Assembly (NCBI RefSeq): GCF_003966695.1
Contig: NZ_AP018828.1
Location: 588,001 to 652,000 of the forward strand
Reading direction: 5' to 3'
DNA: 64,000 bases
DNA from: Asticcacaulis excentricus
GTDB lineage: Bacteria; Pseudomonadota; Alphaproteobacteria; Caulobacterales; Caulobacteraceae
How positions within the stretch are numbered: position 1 is the first letter of the stretch; every line of letters starts with the position of its first letter. Positions 7,854 through 18,027 of this stretch are shown here, piece after piece. The notes beneath the pieces are model-generated. The model made no database searches and had not been told where the DNA came from. It was given only the letters and a program-made list of their open reading frames with translations. Both the position numbers and the translations under genes were made by a program.

Positions 7854-9136
7854 TGAAGGGGCTGTTGTCGCTGTTTTCTTTCTCCGCGTGGGAAACCGAT
7901 CTGGCGCTCAGATATCTGCGCACCAAGCGCAAGGACGGCGGCATCGCCCTCATCGCCATCATCAGCTTTATCGGCATCACGCTGGCCGTGGGCGTGCTGA
8001 TCACCGTCATGTCGGTGATGAACGGCTTTCGCGACGAGTTGATGTCGCGCGTGCTGGCCTTTAATGGCCATCAGTTTGTGGCCGGTGAACCCCTGACAGA
8101 CTGGAACGGCCGCGACGCCATGCTTAAGCGTCTGCGCGCCATTCCGGGCGTCATCGAAGCTTCGCCCTACGTGGAATCGCCGGGTCTGGCGCAAGGGCCG
8201 TTTTCGCAGGCGGGTCTGGCCTATATGCGCGGCGTCGATGTGGCCGCATTGAAAAACACACCGATCATCCGCGACAATATCAAGTCCGGCTCGCTGGATG
8301 GATTTGGCGTGGGCGAATATGGCGGTGACGTTATTCTCATCGGGGAAGGTCTGGCCAGCCAGATGAATGTCCGCGTCGGGGACGAACTGACGCTGTTGTC
8401 GCCATCGGGCAGCACCGCCTTCGGGGCCATGCCGCGCCGTAAGCCCTATGTGGTGGGCGGCATCTTCAAAAGCGGTGTGTCGGAGCTGGACGCGGCCTTT
8501 GTTTTCATGCCGTTACCGCAGGCGCAACTCTTCTTCGACCGCGAAGACGAGTGGGACGCCGTCGAAATCAAGGTGAAAGACCCCTACAATATCAAAGACT
8601 ACTACCCGGCTTTTCGCAAGGCCGCGGGGGATAAGGCTGTTCTGCTCGACTGGACGCAGCGCAATGCGCCCTTGTGGAACGCGCTTCAGGTCGAACGCAA
8701 CGTGATGCGCCTGATCCTGATGCTGATCGTGCTGATTGCCGCCATGAACATTATTTCCGGCATCGTCATGCTGGTGAAGAACAAGACGCGCGATATCGCC
8801 ATCATGCGCACCTTAGGCGCGGATCGTACGTCGATTACCAAGATATTCTTCCTGTCGGGGGCTATTATCGGGGCCACCGGCACGGTGCTGGGCGTCGCCA
8901 TCGGCACTCTGTTCTGCATCTTTATCCGGCCGATTCAGCAGATCGTCGAAGCCCTCTTCAATGTGAAGGTCTTCAATGAACAGGTCTATTACCTGGCCTA
9001 TATACCGGCCAAGGTCGAACCGACCGAAGTGTTGATTATCGTTGGCTTTTCGATGATCGCCACCTGCGTGGCCACCCTGTTCCCGGCCCTGTGGGCGTCC
9101 AAGCTCGAACCCGTGGAGGCCCTGAGATATGAATAA
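7850..9136 (+). CDS. lolC: Lipoprotein-releasing ABC transporter permease (LolC/E)
   Basis: A 428-residue inner-membrane permease. It works with LolD to extract outer-membrane lipoproteins and pass them to LolA. The N-terminal [33 protein letters not shown] helix is typical, followed by a large periplasmic domain (about residues 55-270) and three C-terminal helices. The MRTLGAD loop near residue 320 contacts the ATPase. Only one permease gene is present, so a homodimer (LolF-like) is likely. Gene overlaps proS and lolD by 4 and 8 bp. Confidence 0.9.
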   Translation: MMKGLLSLFSFSAWETDLALRYLRTKRKDGGIALIAIISFIGITLAVGVLITVMSVMNGFRDELMSRVLAFNGHQFVAGEPLTDWNGRDAMLKRLRAIPGVIEASPYVESPGLAQGPFSQAGLAYMRGVDVAALKNTPIIRDNIKSGSLDGFGVGEYGGDVILIGEGLASQMNVRVGDELTLLSPSGSTAFGAMPRRKPYVVGGIFKSGVSELDAAFVFMPLPQAQLFFDREDEWDAVEIKVKDPYNIKDYYPAFRKAAGDKAVLLDWTQRNAPLWNALQVERNVMRLILMLIVLIAAMNIISGIVMLVKNKTRDIAIMRTLGADRTSITKIFFLSGAIIGATGTVLGVAIGTLFCIFIRPIQQIVEALFNVKVFNEQVYYLAYIPAKVEPTEVLIIVGFSMIATCVATLFPALWASKLEPVEALRYE

Positions 9137-9842
9137 TGGGCTTATGAATGATGTGGTTCTGTCCCTGCGCGGCCTGGTGCGCGCCTATCCCATCGCCGAT
9201 GGTCGCACGCTGGACGTGCTCAAAGGCGTCGATCTCGACCTGCGCGCCGGTGAGGTGGTCGGGCTGATCGGGCCCTCCGGCTCCGGTAAGTCGTCGCTGT
9301 TGCATTGTATCGGTTTGCTGGAATCCTCCGAAGAGGCGCAACTGACCATCGACGGCGAAGACTTTACCCGCGCCAGCGAGGCCGCCCGGACCCGCGCGCG
9401 CCTGCACAAGATCGGCTTTGTCTATCAGTTCCATCACCTGCTGCCGGAATTTACGGCCCTGGGCAATGTCGCCCTGCCGCAGCGCGTGCTGGGTCTGCCG
9501 CTCAAACAGGCGGAAACGCGGGCGAGGGGGCTTCTGGAGCAGTTGGGGCTCGGCGAACGCCTTGATCACCAGCCGGCGCAACTGTCGGGTGGTGAGCAAC
9601 AGCGCGTGGCCATTGCGCGCGCTCTGGTCAATGGTCCGCGCCTGCTGCTGGCCGATGAGCCGACGGGCAATCTCGATCCCCAGACCTCTCAACAGGTATT
9701 CAACGCCCTGAGGACGATCGTCAAGGCGCAGGGGGTCGCGGCCTTGATTGCCACCCACAATCTGGAACTGGCCGGGCATATGGACCGCGTGGTCAGCCTC
9801 AAAGACGGCCGTCTGGTGGAAACCGTTCCAGGAAGCCTGTAA
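9129..9842 (+). CDS. lolD: Lipoprotein-releasing ABC transporter ATPase LolD
   Basis: A 237-residue ATPase subunit that powers lipoprotein release. Walker A is GPSGSGKSS, the Q-loop is [18 protein letters not shown] (the LolD/MacB-type LLPEFTA stretch), the signature is [15 protein letters not shown], Walker B is [12 protein letters not shown], and the switch histidine is in IATHN. The start at 9129 (MNNGLMND) overlaps the permease gene. A second ATG five codons on is also possible. Confidence 0.95.
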   Translation: MNNGLMNDVVLSLRGLVRAYPIADGRTLDVLKGVDLDLRAGEVVGLIGPSGSGKSSLLHCIGLLESSEEAQLTIDGEDFTRASEAARTRARLHKIGFVYQFHHLLPEFTALGNVALPQRVLGLPLKQAETRARGLLEQLGLGERLDHQPAQLSGGEQQRVAIARALVNGPRLLLADEPTGNLDPQTSQQVFNALRTIVKAQGVAALIATHNLELAGHMDRVVSLKDGRLVETVPGSL

Positions 9843-9902
9843 AATTATATCGTTTTAAATCAACAACATACATGATTTGTTCACGCTGTTGATAAAAGGG
9901 TG

Positions 9903-9943
9903 TTGACGGGGAACAAAATAAGAATGTAGAACAAAGCATGAAT
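9903..9943 (+). promoter_or_regulatory. Promoter with SOS-like operator half-sites
   Basis: TTGACG (9903-9908) and TAGAAC (9927-9932) form a plausible promoter with an 18-bp spacer. Overlapping it are two GAAC-N7-GAAT units (9911-9925 and 9929-9943), 18 bp apart. The alphaproteobacterial LexA box is GAAC-N7-GAAC, so each unit differs by one base; the spacing fits but the match is imperfect. The two exact boxes near lexA in this window make LexA control plausible. Confidence 0.45.
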
Positions 9944-9972
9944 TGATCATCTGTTCTTTCAGGGGACAAACC

Positions 9973-10059
9973 ATGCTGGCTATCCATAACGTATTGTCTT
10001 TCGCCGCCGTTGCCGCTTTTGTGGCGCTTGTCTGTCAGGCGGCTATGCTGATCGGGTGA
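9973..10059 (+). CDS. 28-residue hydrophobic microprotein (SidA-like candidate)
   Basis: A 28-codon frame starting MLAIHNVLSFAAV and ending CQAAMLIG, almost entirely one hydrophobic helix. A purine-rich AGGGGAC lies 5 nt before the ATG, and the promoter with SOS-like half-sites is 30-70 bp upstream. In Caulobacter, SidA is a 29-residue inner-membrane peptide under LexA control that blocks division through FtsW/FtsN; from memory its gene lies beside dnaE. Size, membrane character, promoter and position fit, but I cannot confirm sequence similarity, so the name is not assigned. A plain leader peptide or chance frame remains possible. Confidence 0.45.
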   Translation: MLAIHNVLSFAAVAAFVALVCQAAMLIG

Positions 10060-10107
10060 ATCGTCCGACAGTAGCCGCCCTGTGAACCGTACGGAGAGGC
10101 TTTTGAG

Positions 10108-13100
10108 ATGAGCGACGGTTTTGTCCATCTGCGGGTACGATCGGCCTATTCCCTTCTGGAAGGTGCGATCAAGGCCTATGATATGGGCAAGCTGGCGGCC
10201 AAAGCAAAGATGCCGGCCATCGCCATCTGCGACCGCGGTAACCTGTTTGGCGCGCTCGAGTTTTCTCAGGTGTGCAAGGATACGGGCGTGCAGCCCATTA
10301 TCGCCTGCGCCCTGCCGGTCAAGGGTATAGGCGGTGCCCTCAACGACCGCTGGGCGAAGATACCGACCATTGTCCTGATCGTTCAGAACGAGCAGGGCTA
10401 TCTCAACCTCACAGAGCTGTCGTCTAAAGCCTATCTCGATATTGAGGCGACGGACGAGCCGCATGTCTTGTGGGAAGAGGTGGTCAAACGCGCCGAGGGC
10501 CTGATCCTGCTCTCGGGTGGTCCCGACGGTCCGATCAACCCGCTGTTCAGGCAAAATCAACCCGACGAAGCCAATGCCGCACTAAAAGACATGCACGCGG
10601 CCTTCGGGGACCGCTTCTATATCGAGCTTCAGCGGCACGACGGGTCGCCGCACGGCGGTATCCGCGGCGATTCGGCGGAAAGCGGTCTGGTGCAATTCGC
10701 CTATGCGCATGACGTGCCGCTGGTGGCGACCAATGACGCCTATTTTGCCGACCGTGACATGTTCAAGGCGCATGAGGCGCTGCTGTGTATTTCCGACAGC
10801 ACCTTTATGGGCGTGGCCGATCGGCGCAAGGTGACCAAGGATCACTGGCTGAAGCCGCCGCTGCTGATGCGCGAGGTGTTTTCGGACCTGCCCGAAGCCT
10901 GTGACAATACGCTGGAAATCGCGCGCCGCTGCGCTTTTCTGGTTAGTAAGCGCGATCCGATTTTGCCGCGCTTCGATACCGGCGCCGGGCGCTCGGAAGA
11001 CGAAGAACTGGCCTTTCAGGCGCGCGAAGGCCTGAAAATGCGTCTGCAACAGGTCGAGCCGGCCTTCCCCGAAGAGGAATACTGGGCCCGTCTCGACCGG
11101 GAGGTGGGCGTCATCCAGAAGATGGGCTTCCCCGGTTACTTCCTGATCGTTTCGGACTTCATTAAATGGGCCAAGGCGCACGACATCCCCGTCGGGCCGG
11201 GCCGGGGGTCGGGGGCCGGTTCGCTGGTTGCGTGGGCACTGACCATCACCGACCTTGATCCGCTGCGCTTTGGTCTGCTGTTCGAACGCTTCCTCAATCC
11301 GGAGCGGGTCTCCATGCCCGACTTCGATATCGACTTCTGTCAGGAACGCCGCGAAGAAGTCATTACCTACGTTCAGGAAAAATACGGCCGCGAGCGGGTG
11401 GCACAGATCATCACCTTCGGTACGCTTCAGGCGCGCGCCGTGCTGCGTGATACCGGACGGGTGATGCAGTTGCCGCTGGGGCAGGTGGACCGTCTGTGCA
11501 AGATGGTGCCGAACAACCCGGCCAACCCGACCACCCTGGCTCAGGCCGTCGAAATCGAACCTCGCCTGCGCGAAGCCCGCGACGAGGAAGAGTCCGTTGC
11601 CAAGCTGCTGGATACAGCACTGAAACTCGAAGGCCTGTATCGCAACGCCTCGACCCACGCCGCGGGCATAGTGATCGGCGACCGGCCGCTGACCGAACTG
11701 GTGCCGCTATATCGCGATCCGCGCTCCGACATTCCGGCGACGCAGTTCAATATGAAATGGGTTGAAAGCGCCGGTCTGGTCAAGTTCGACTTTCTGGGTC
11801 TGAAAACGCTGACCACGCTGAACCGCGCCTGGCACTATCTGAAAAAGCGCGGGCTGGAGGTCGATTTCTCCACCCTGCCGCTGGATGACAAGACCACCTA
11901 TGAGTTGCTGGCGTCGGGTCAGTCGATCGGCGTGTTCCAGCTTGAAAGTCAGGGGATGCGCGACACCCTGCGCAAGATGCGCTGCGGCTCCATCGAGGAA
12001 ATCACCGCGCTGATTTCGCTCTATCGTCCGGGTCCGATGGACAATATCGACACCTATGTCGATCGGAAGTTCGGGCGCGCCGAAATCGACATGCTCCATC
12101 CCTCTCTGGAGCCGGTTCTGCGGGAAACCTACGGCGTCATCATCTATCAGGAACAGGTGATGCAGATCGCCCAGATCCTTTCAGGTTATAGCCTCGGCGA
12201 AGCCGACCTGTTGCGCCGGGCCATGGGTAAAAAGAAGAAAGAGGAAATGGACTTGCAAAAAGCAAGATTTATTTCCGGTGCCAAGGAGAAGGGGGTTCCC
12301 GAAAAGCAGTCGGACTCGATCTTCGAACTGGTGAACAAGTTTGCCGGCTACGGCTTCAACAAATCACACGCCGCCGCCTATGCCTTTATTTCGTACCAGA
12401 CGGGCTGGCTGAAGGCCAATCATCCGGTCGAATTCTTCGCCGCCAACATGAGCCTCGATATTACCAATACCGACAAGCTGGCGGTATTTTATCAGGATGC
12501 GCGGCAGTTCGGGGTGACCATTCGACCACCCGATATCAACCGCTCCAAGGCGGATTTCGACGTAGAAAATGGTGAAGTGCTGTACGCGCTTGGGGCCATC
12601 CGCAACGTCGGTCTCGAAGCCATGCACAGCGTTGTGGCGGTGCGCGAGGCGGGCGGACCGTTCAAGGATATTTTCGACTTCCTCGAACGCATCGACCCCA
12701 AGGCGGTCAACAAGCGCGCCATTGAAAATCTGGCGCGGGCCGGGGCTTTTGACTCGATCCACCCCAACCGGGCGCAGATCATCCAGAGCGCCGATCTGCT
12801 GATCGCCCACGCTCAGAGCATGGCCGCCGAGCGCGCCTCGGCGCAGGTCAGCCTGTTCGGCACCAATGATTCGTCGCGCCCGCGCCTGCCCAATATTCCC
12901 AGGGCCTCCGGGCCGGATGCGCTGGACGAAGAACTATCCGCCGTCGGCTTCTATCTGTCCGGGCACCCGTTGCAAGACATGGTTGATGTGTTCAAGCGCC
13001 GCAATGTGACCCTGTACGCCGAAGCGCTGGCGCTCGCTCAGGAAGGGCGCGAAGCCTTCCGCATGGCGGGGGTGGTGCGCCGTCGTCAGGAACGCGCCTC

Positions 13101-13536
13101 GGCCCGCACCGGGGAAAAATTCGCCTTCGTCAACCTCTCAGACCCCAGCGGCGAATATGAGGTGATGTTCCAACCGGAAGCCCTGCGTAAATACCGTGAG
13201 CATCTGGAACCCGGTCAGTCGATCCTGCTCAAGGTGCGCTGCAAGGGCTCGGACGGCGAAGTGCGTATGTTTGGCGAGTCCGCCGAACCTATGGCCGGAG
13301 CCCTGAAAACGGACGATATGGGTTTGCGCCTGACCGTATCCCCGCGCGGCTTTGATGTGGATGCTTTTAAAATGCAATTGGATGCCGCGCGCGGGCAGGG
13401 CGGCGAAATCACGCTCCTTAGCGAGATCGACGGACATGAGGTCGAACTGAAAATGCCGCACCGCTATCGTCTGGACGCCAGCCTGCGCGGTGCCTTGAAG
13501 ACGATGAATGGCGTCCTATATTGTGAAGACGTATAG
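10108..13536 (+). CDS. dnaE: DNA polymerase III alpha subunit (DnaE1)
   Basis: A 1142-residue replicative polymerase. It has an N-terminal PHP domain ([18 protein letters not shown]), polymerase blocks with [16 protein letters not shown] and the catalytic aspartates in [15 protein letters not shown] (near residue 408). Later come the [10 protein letters not shown] and [20 protein letters not shown] blocks, a helix-hairpin-helix region and a C-terminal OB domain. In the PHP motif an arginine replaces the second histidine of the usual HxH pair, so the PHP site is probably not active and proofreading would fall to a separate DnaQ. It starts 48 bp after the microprotein stop and may share its promoter. 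Confidence 0.97.
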   Translation: MSDGFVHLRVRSAYSLLEGAIKAYDMGKLAAKAKMPAIAICDRGNLFGALEFSQVCKDTGVQPIIACALPVKGIGGALNDRWAKIPTIVLIVQNEQGYLNLTELSSKAYLDIEATDEPHVLWEEVVKRAEGLILLSGGPDGPINPLFRQNQPDEANAALKDMHAAFGDRFYIELQRHDGSPHGGIRGDSAESGLVQFAYAHDVPLVATNDAYFADRDMFKAHEALLCISDSTFMGVADRRKVTKDHWLKPPLLMREVFSDLPEACDNTLEIARRCAFLVSKRDPILPRFDTGAGRSEDEELAFQAREGLKMRLQQVEPAFPEEEYWARLDREVGVIQKMGFPGYFLIVSDFIKWAKAHDIPVGPGRGSGAGSLVAWALTITDLDPLRFGLLFERFLNPERVSMPDFDIDFCQERREEVITYVQEKYGRERVAQIITFGTLQARAVLRDTGRVMQLPLGQVDRLCKMVPNNPANPTTLAQAVEIEPRLREARDEEESVAKLLDTALKLEGLYRNASTHAAGIVIGDRPLTELVPLYRDPRSDIPATQFNMKWVESAGLVKFDFLGLKTLTTLNRAWHYLKKRGLEVDFSTLPLDDKTTYELLASGQSIGVFQLESQGMRDTLRKMRCGSIEEITALISLYRPGPMDNIDTYVDRKFGRAEIDMLHPSLEPVLRETYGVIIYQEQVMQIAQILSGYSLGEADLLRRAMGKKKKEEMDLQKARFISGAKEKGVPEKQSDSIFELVNKFAGYGFNKSHAAAYAFISYQTGWLKANHPVEFFAANMSLDITNTDKLAVFYQDARQFGVTIRPPDINRSKADFDVENGEVLYALGAIRNVGLEAMHSVVAVREAGGPFKDIFDFLERIDPKAVNKRAIENLARAGAFDSIHPNRAQIIQSADLLIAHAQSMAAERASAQVSLFGTNDSSRPRLPNIPRASGPDALDEELSAVGFYLSGHPLQDMVDVFKRRNVTLYAEALALAQEGREAFRMAGVVRRRQERASARTGEKFAFVNLSDPSGEYEVMFQPEALRKYREHLEPGQSILLKVRCKGSDGEVRMFGESAEPMAGALKTDDMGLRLTVSPRGFDVDAFKMQLDAARGQGGEITLLSEIDGHEVELKMPHRYRLDASLRGALKTMNGVLYCEDV

Positions 13537-13599
13537 GAGGAGCGAAAACGGCCTGATCGCCGTGCTTATCTCTTCGGGCGCAATTTTCCTTAAAATCTC

Positions 13600-13628
13600 T
13601 TGATTTTTTTGTCGATTGTGCCTAGTTG
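13600..13628 (+). promoter_or_regulatory. Possible rpsB promoter
   Basis: TTGATT (13600-13605) and TAGTTG (13623-13628) are 17 bp apart in the AT-rich stretch after dnaE. The leader to rpsB would be about 155 nt, long enough to carry an autoregulatory structure for S2, but I recognise no known leader motif. Confidence 0.35.
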
Positions 13629-13788
13629 CGCACCATCTCACACGCGGATACGCGGGGGGATGTTGTCCGTGCCTTTGAATTTCAATGATTTTCAAAGTCT
13701 CCGGCTTCATCCGACCGTTCCGAGGTTTCGGCTTGCCGACACTTTTTTCGTCCGCGGAGGTCTATCGGAATGAAAAGGAAATCTACTC

Positions 13789-14556
13789 ATGGCTATGCCT
13801 GAACTGTCTATGCGCGCCCTGCTCGAAGCCGGTGCGCACTTTGGTCACCAGACCCACCGCTGGAACCCGAAGATGGAGCGTTACCTCTTCGGTTCGCGTT
13901 CCAACATCCACATCATCGACCTGTCGCAAACCCTGCCGCTGCTGCATCAGGCCCTGCTGAAGGTGCGCGAAGTCGCCGCCAACGGCGGTCGCGTCCTGTT
14001 CGTCGGCACCAAGCGTCAGGCCGCCGGTCCGGTTGCCGTCGCGGCCAAGCGTTCGGCGCAGTATTACGTCAACCACCGCTGGCTTGGCGGTACGCTGACC
14101 AACTGGCGCACCATTTCGGGTTCGATCGCGCGCCTGCGTGAACTGGAACAGGTCATGGAAAACCCGGTTGGCCGTTCCAAGAAGGAACTGCTGACCCTGA
14201 CGCGCGAGCGTGACAAGCTGGAACTGTCGCTGGGCGGTATCAAGGACATGGGTGGTATCCCCGACCTGATGTTCGTGATCGACACCAACAAGGAAGCGAT
14301 CGCCATTCAGGAAGCCCGCAAGCTGAACATCCCGGTGATCGGCATCCTCGACTCGAACTCCGATCCGGATGGCATCACCTTCCCGGTTCCGGGCAATGAC
14401 GACGCCGCGCGCGCCCTGCAACTGTATTGCGACCTGATCGCTGACGCCGTGCTCGACGGTCTGGCCGCGGGTCAGTCGGCTTCGGGTATCGACCTCGGCG
14501 CTTCGGAAGCCCCGATCGAGCCCGCGCTCATCGCCGAAGACGCTGGCGAAGCTTAA
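13789..14556 (+). CDS. rpsB: 30S ribosomal protein S2
   Basis: A 255-residue protein with the S2 core: [22 protein letters not shown], then [56 protein letters not shown] and [17 protein letters not shown]2 joins the small subunit late, near the 3' end of 16S rRNA. AAGGAAA precedes the ATG at 13789; a second ATG two codons later is an alternative start. It opens the rpsB-tsf-pyrH-frr block. Confidence 0.97.
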   Translation: MAMPELSMRALLEAGAHFGHQTHRWNPKMERYLFGSRSNIHIIDLSQTLPLLHQALLKVREVAANGGRVLFVGTKRQAAGPVAVAAKRSAQYYVNHRWLGGTLTNWRTISGSIARLRELEQVMENPVGRSKKELLTLTRERDKLELSLGGIKDMGGIPDLMFVIDTNKEAIAIQEARKLNIPVIGILDSNSDPDGITFPVPGNDDAARALQLYCDLIADAVLDGLAAGQSASGIDLGASEAPIEPALIAEDAGEA

Positions 14557-14629
14557 TCTGCTCAGGATTACCGGCAACGGGGTCTGACCGCTGGATTTGC
14601 GGAGGCAAATTCAGGTCTTGATGAAAGAT

Positions 14630-14653
14630 CCCGCTTCAACCGTTTGAAGCGGG
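14630..14653 (+). terminator. Hairpin after rpsB
   Basis: A 10-bp perfect stem (CCCGCTTCAA and its complement) with a 4-nt loop, flanked by further pairing (GGTCTGACC with GGTCAGG). No T-run follows, so RNA processing or protection is as likely as termination. Confidence 0.4.
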
Positions 14654-14683
14654 GGTCAGGCTCCGTTGTTACGTATTTGTCAT

Positions 14684-14720
14684 ACCCTCGGGCTATTGAG
14701 CCGCCGAGGGTTAACTTTTT
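14684..14720 (+). terminator. Attenuator-like terminator before tsf
   Basis: ACCCTCGG pairs with CCGAGGGT around an inner GGCT/AGCC stem, followed by TAACTTTTT, ending 21 bp before the tsf start. This looks like a partial terminator that lowers tsf relative to rpsB. Confidence 0.6.
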
Positions 14721-14741
14721 AGAGATTTATGGAGGAATTCC

Positions 14742-15644
14742 ATGGCTGAGATCACCGCCGCTCTCGTTAAGGAACTGCGCGAAAAGTCCGGCGCCGGCAT
14801 GATGGACTGCAAGAAGGCTCTGTCGGAAAACGACGGCAACGTTGAAGCCTCGATGGACTGGCTGCGCACCAAGGGCCTGTCGAAGGCTGCCAAGAAGGCC
14901 GACCGCGTCGCCGCCGAAGGTCTGGTGGCCGTGGCCTCTTCGGGCACCACCGCTGTGGCCGTCGAAGTCAACGCCGAAACCGACTTCGTGTCGCGCAATG
15001 AGCTGTTCCAGAACCTGGCCCGCAATGCGGCTCAGGCCGGTCTGGCCGCGGCTGACATCGAAGGCGTGCAAGCGGCTATCAACGACGAAATCACCAACCT
15101 GATCGCCAATATCGGTGAAAACATGGTGGCCCGTCGCATGGCCAAGCACAGCGTTTCGCAAGGCGTGGTGTCGTCCTACATCCACAACGCGATTGCCCCG
15201 AACCTGGGCCGTATCGCCGTTCTGGTGGCCGTTGAGTCCGCTGGCGACGCCGAAGCCCTGAACGACATGGGCCGCAAGATCGCCATGCACATCGCTGCCA
15301 CCCAGCCGCTGTCGCTGTCGTCTGACGACCTCGACCCGGCCGCCGTGGAGCGTGAGCGCACCGTTCTGACCGAAAAGGCGCGCGAAGAAGGTAAGCCGGA
15401 AGCTATGATCGCCAAGATCGTTGACGGCCAGATCTCGAAGTTCCAGCGCGAAGTCGTGCTGCTTGAGCAGCCCTTCGTCATGAACCCGGATCAGACCGTG
15501 AAGCAACTGATCGCCGACACGGCCAAGGCGCTCGGCACTGACGTCACCGTGACCGGCTTCACCCGTCTCGCCCTCGGCGAGGGCGTGGAAAAGAAGGTCG
15601 ATGACTTCGCCGCCGAAGTCGCCTCGATGATGAATCAAGGCTAA
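14742..15644 (+). CDS. tsf: Elongation factor Ts
   Basis: A 300-residue guanine-nucleotide exchange factor for EF-Tu. The N-terminal domain has [20 protein letters not shown]. The core has [18 protein letters not shown], the TDFV region that contacts EF-Tu, and later [12 protein letters not shown] strong GGAGGAATT ribosome site precedes the ATG. It follows rpsB in the standard order. Confidence 0.97.
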   Translation: MAEITAALVKELREKSGAGMMDCKKALSENDGNVEASMDWLRTKGLSKAAKKADRVAAEGLVAVASSGTTAVAVEVNAETDFVSRNELFQNLARNAAQAGLAAADIEGVQAAINDEITNLIANIGENMVARRMAKHSVSQGVVSSYIHNAIAPNLGRIAVLVAVESAGDAEALNDMGRKIAMHIAATQPLSLSSDDLDPAAVERERTVLTEKAREEGKPEAMIAKIVDGQISKFQREVVLLEQPFVMNPDQTVKQLIADTAKALGTDVTVTGFTRLALGEGVEKKVDDFAAEVASMMNQG

Positions 15645-15698
15645 TCCGAAAAATGGGAACTCGGCCCGTGGCTTGATTCCCCGACCTATGCACGGTTT

Positions 15699-15731
15699 AA
15701 GGGCGCAGCATCGCAAGGTGTCTGCGCCCTT
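15699..15731 (+). terminator. Terminator between tsf and pyrH
   Basis: A perfect 10-bp stem (AAGGGCGCAG and its complement) with a 13-nt loop, followed only by a short TTT. It lies 55 bp after the tsf stop, so pyrH probably has its own promoter in the remaining 80 bp. Confidence 0.5.
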
Positions 15732-15813
15732 TGACTGTTCAAAGAGAGAAATCTCGGCTAGAGCAGGCGGCACTACGCCATTACCCCGATCTGATTCATC
15801 CGAAGGGCCTTCC

Positions 15814-16545
15814 ATGTCTTCGTCCGACGTCCCCACCTATAAACGCATTCTCCTCAAGATCTCCGGTGAGGTCCTGATGGGCGAGCAGGGGTTCGGCATC
15901 GACATGAACACCGTCAAGGCGGTGGCCGAAGAGGTCGCCGAGGTGGCCAGTATGGGTGTCGAACTGTGTCTGGTTATCGGCGGCGGCAATATCTTCCGGG
16001 GTCTGTCCAAGGCGGCCGTGGGTATGGAACGCTCCTCGGCGGACTATATGGGGATGCTGGCCACAGTGATGAACGCCCTGGCCATGCAGAATGCGCTGGA
16101 AAAGCTGGGCGTCAGCACGCGCGTCCAGTCGGCCATCCAAATGAATGCCGTCTGTGAACCCTTTGTGCACCGCCGGGCGCAACGCCATCTGGAAAAAGGT
16201 CGTGTGGTGATCTTTGCCGCCGGTCTGGGGGCGCCCTATTTCACCACCGATACGGCGGCGGCCCTGCGCGCGGCAGAAATGCGCTGCGACGCCCTGTTCA
16301 AGGGCACGTCGGTCGATGGCGTCTATACGGCGGATCCCAAAAAGGACGCTTCGGCGACACGCTACGACTCGCTGGACTATATGGAGGTTCTGTCGAAGGA
16401 CCTGCGCGTCATGGATGCCTCGGCGGTGTCGCTGATGCGCGAAAATGGCATTCCGATCGTTGTCTTCTCGATCCGTGAACCGGGCGGCCTGCGTAAGGTC
16501 ATCACGGGGCAGGGGGTGCATACGGTCATTTCCGGGCAGGCCTGA
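15814..16545 (+). CDS. pyrH: UMP kinase
   Basis: A 243-residue amino-acid-kinase-fold enzyme that phosphorylates UMP to UDP. Motifs are [13 protein letters not shown] at the N-terminus, [11 protein letters not shown] (near residue 55), the [30 protein letters not shown] block and [18 protein letters not shown]. The start at 15814 ([13 protein letters not shown]) matches the family's N-terminus; the frame is open further upstream but crosses the terminator. Confidence 0.96.
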   Translation: MSSSDVPTYKRILLKISGEVLMGEQGFGIDMNTVKAVAEEVAEVASMGVELCLVIGGGNIFRGLSKAAVGMERSSADYMGMLATVMNALAMQNALEKLGVSTRVQSAIQMNAVCEPFVHRRAQRHLEKGRVVIFAAGLGAPYFTTDTAAALRAAEMRCDALFKGTSVDGVYTADPKKDASATRYDSLDYMEVLSKDLRVMDASAVSLMRENGIPIVVFSIREPGGLRKVITGQGVHTVISGQA

Positions 16546-16628
16546 ACGCCTGTATAATAGTGTTCTAACGCGCGTCTTTCCGACGGGACCCACCCTACCG
16601 GAGAGCGCTCCAATACAGAGATACCAAG

Positions 16629-17186
16629 ATGAGCAAGCCTGATCTCAATAAGTACAAGGACCGCATGGACAAGTCCGTGACGGCGCTCAAGGACGATTTC
16701 GGCGGTCTGCGTACCGGCCGTGCCTCGGCGGGACTGCTGGAAGGCATTACGGTCGATGCCTATGGCTCCGCCATGTCGATCCTGTCTTGCGCCGCCATTT
16801 CGGTGCCGGAACCGCGCATGATCAGCGTCAATGTCTGGGACAAGGGGCTGGTCGTATCGGTCGAAAAGGCCATCCGCAATGCCGGTCTGGGGCTGAACCC
16901 GGTCACCGACGGTCAAACCCTGCGCGTGCCGATCCCGCCGCTCACCGAGGAACGCCGTAAGGAACTGGCCAAGATCGCCGGCAAGTACGCGGAAGAAAAG
17001 CGTGTGGCCGTGCGCAACGTGCGCCGCGACGCCAATGACGAGCTGAAGAAGGCCGAAAAGGACTCGGCGATCTCCGAAGACGAACAGAAAAAAATGACCA
17101 CCGAGGTCCAGAAGTTCACCGATGAGGCCATCAAGCGCATCGACGAGATGCTGAAGGTCAAGGAAGCGGAGATCATGCAGGTCTAA
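16629..17186 (+). CDS. frr: Ribosome recycling factor
   Basis: A 185-residue tRNA-mimic that, with EF-G, splits post-termination ribosomes. It has [41 protein letters not shown] and the coiled-coil stretch [33 protein letters not shown], all as in RRF. A TATAAT at 16553-16558 in the 83-bp gap after pyrH hints at an extra promoter, though its -35 is poor. Confidence 0.97.
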   Translation: MSKPDLNKYKDRMDKSVTALKDDFGGLRTGRASAGLLEGITVDAYGSAMSILSCAAISVPEPRMISVNVWDKGLVVSVEKAIRNAGLGLNPVTDGQTLRVPIPPLTEERRKELAKIAGKYAEEKRVAVRNVRRDANDELKKAEKDSAISEDEQKKMTTEVQKFTDEAIKRIDEMLKVKEAEIMQV

Positions 17187-17197
17187 GGACCTGCGCC

Positions 17198-17226
17198 GCG
17201 CCCGGCGCCTAAAGCCGGGCGCTTTT
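17198..17226 (+). terminator. Terminator after frr
   Basis: A perfect 9-bp stem (GCGCCCGGC and its complement) with a 7-nt loop followed by TTTT, 11 bp after the frr stop. It separates frr from uppS. Confidence 0.75.
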
Positions 17227-17268
17227 GTGTGTATTGCCCCTTCTGTCATTTTCAGGAAAGCGTCCTTT

Positions 17269-18027
17269 ATGCCCTCAGGGCCGGATCATATCGGTACAGG
17301 TGCCGCTCCGGTGCCGCTGCACGTCGCCATCATCATGGATGGCAACGGGCGTTGGGCCAAGGCGCGCCGTCAGATACGCACCTTCGGCCACAAGGCGGGT
17401 GTGGAGGCGTTGCGCAAGACGATCACGGCCGCGCCGCATCTGGGCGTAACGCATATGACGGTGTTCGCCTTTTCAACGGAGAACTGGCGGCGACCGGCGA
17501 CTGAGGTGTCCGACCTGATGGGGCTGCTCAAGGCCTTTATCCGTTCCGATCTTGACCGTCTGGCGCGCGAAGGGGTGTGCGTTCGCATTATCGGCGACAG
17601 GGCGGGGCTGCCGGTCGATATACGTGAGTGTGTGGACGAGGCGCATCAGCGCACCCAACACAATAACCGTTTCTTCCTGCAGGTGGCCCTGAATTACGGC
17701 GCGCAGGCGGACATTCTTGAAGCGGTCAAAACCTTTGCCCGGCAAGTGAAGGCGGGGGAAGCGGCGCTTGAGGACCTGACGGCGGAACGCTTTGGCGGGC
17801 TTTTGTCCACCTCAGGCCTGCCGCCGCTGGATTTGCTGATCCGCACGTCCGGAGAACACCGGCTGTCGAACTTCCTGCTGTGGGAAGCGGCCTACGCCGA
17901 ATTTGTGTTTCAGGACGTGTTGTGGCCGGACTATGACGGCGAGGCGCTGAAGGCGGCGCTGGAAGAATTCCGTCGGCGCGAGCGTCGCTTCGGCGCGGTT
18001 GAGGCCAGTGATGTCGCTTCCGTCTGA
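17269..18027 (+). CDS. uppS: Undecaprenyl diphosphate synthase
   Basis: A 252-residue cis-prenyltransferase that builds the C55 lipid carrier for peptidoglycan and surface polysaccharides. The catalytic aspartate is in HVAIIMDGNGRWAK. Later motifs are TVFAFSTENWRRP, LNYGAQADIL and RTSGEHRLSNFLLWEAAYAEFVF. I chose ATG 17269, which has AGGAAAG 9 nt upstream; an in-frame GTG at 17227 lies directly on the frr terminator. It overlaps cdsA by 17 bp. Confidence 0.95.
   Translation: MPSGPDHIGTGAAPVPLHVAIIMDGNGRWAKARRQIRTFGHKAGVEALRKTITAAPHLGVTHMTVFAFSTENWRRPATEVSDLMGLLKAFIRSDLDRLAREGVCVRIIGDRAGLPVDIRECVDEAHQRTQHNNRFFLQVALNYGAQADILEAVKTFARQVKAGEAALEDLTAERFGGLLSTSGLPPLDLLIRTSGEHRLSNFLLWEAAYAEFVFQDVLWPDYDGEALKAALEEFRRRERRFGAVEASDVASV

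Noticed and set aside
7850-9136. Loss of a second Lol permease (LolC or LolE)
   Set aside because: Many bacteria use a single LolC/E-type permease as a homodimer, so one gene is not evidence of loss.
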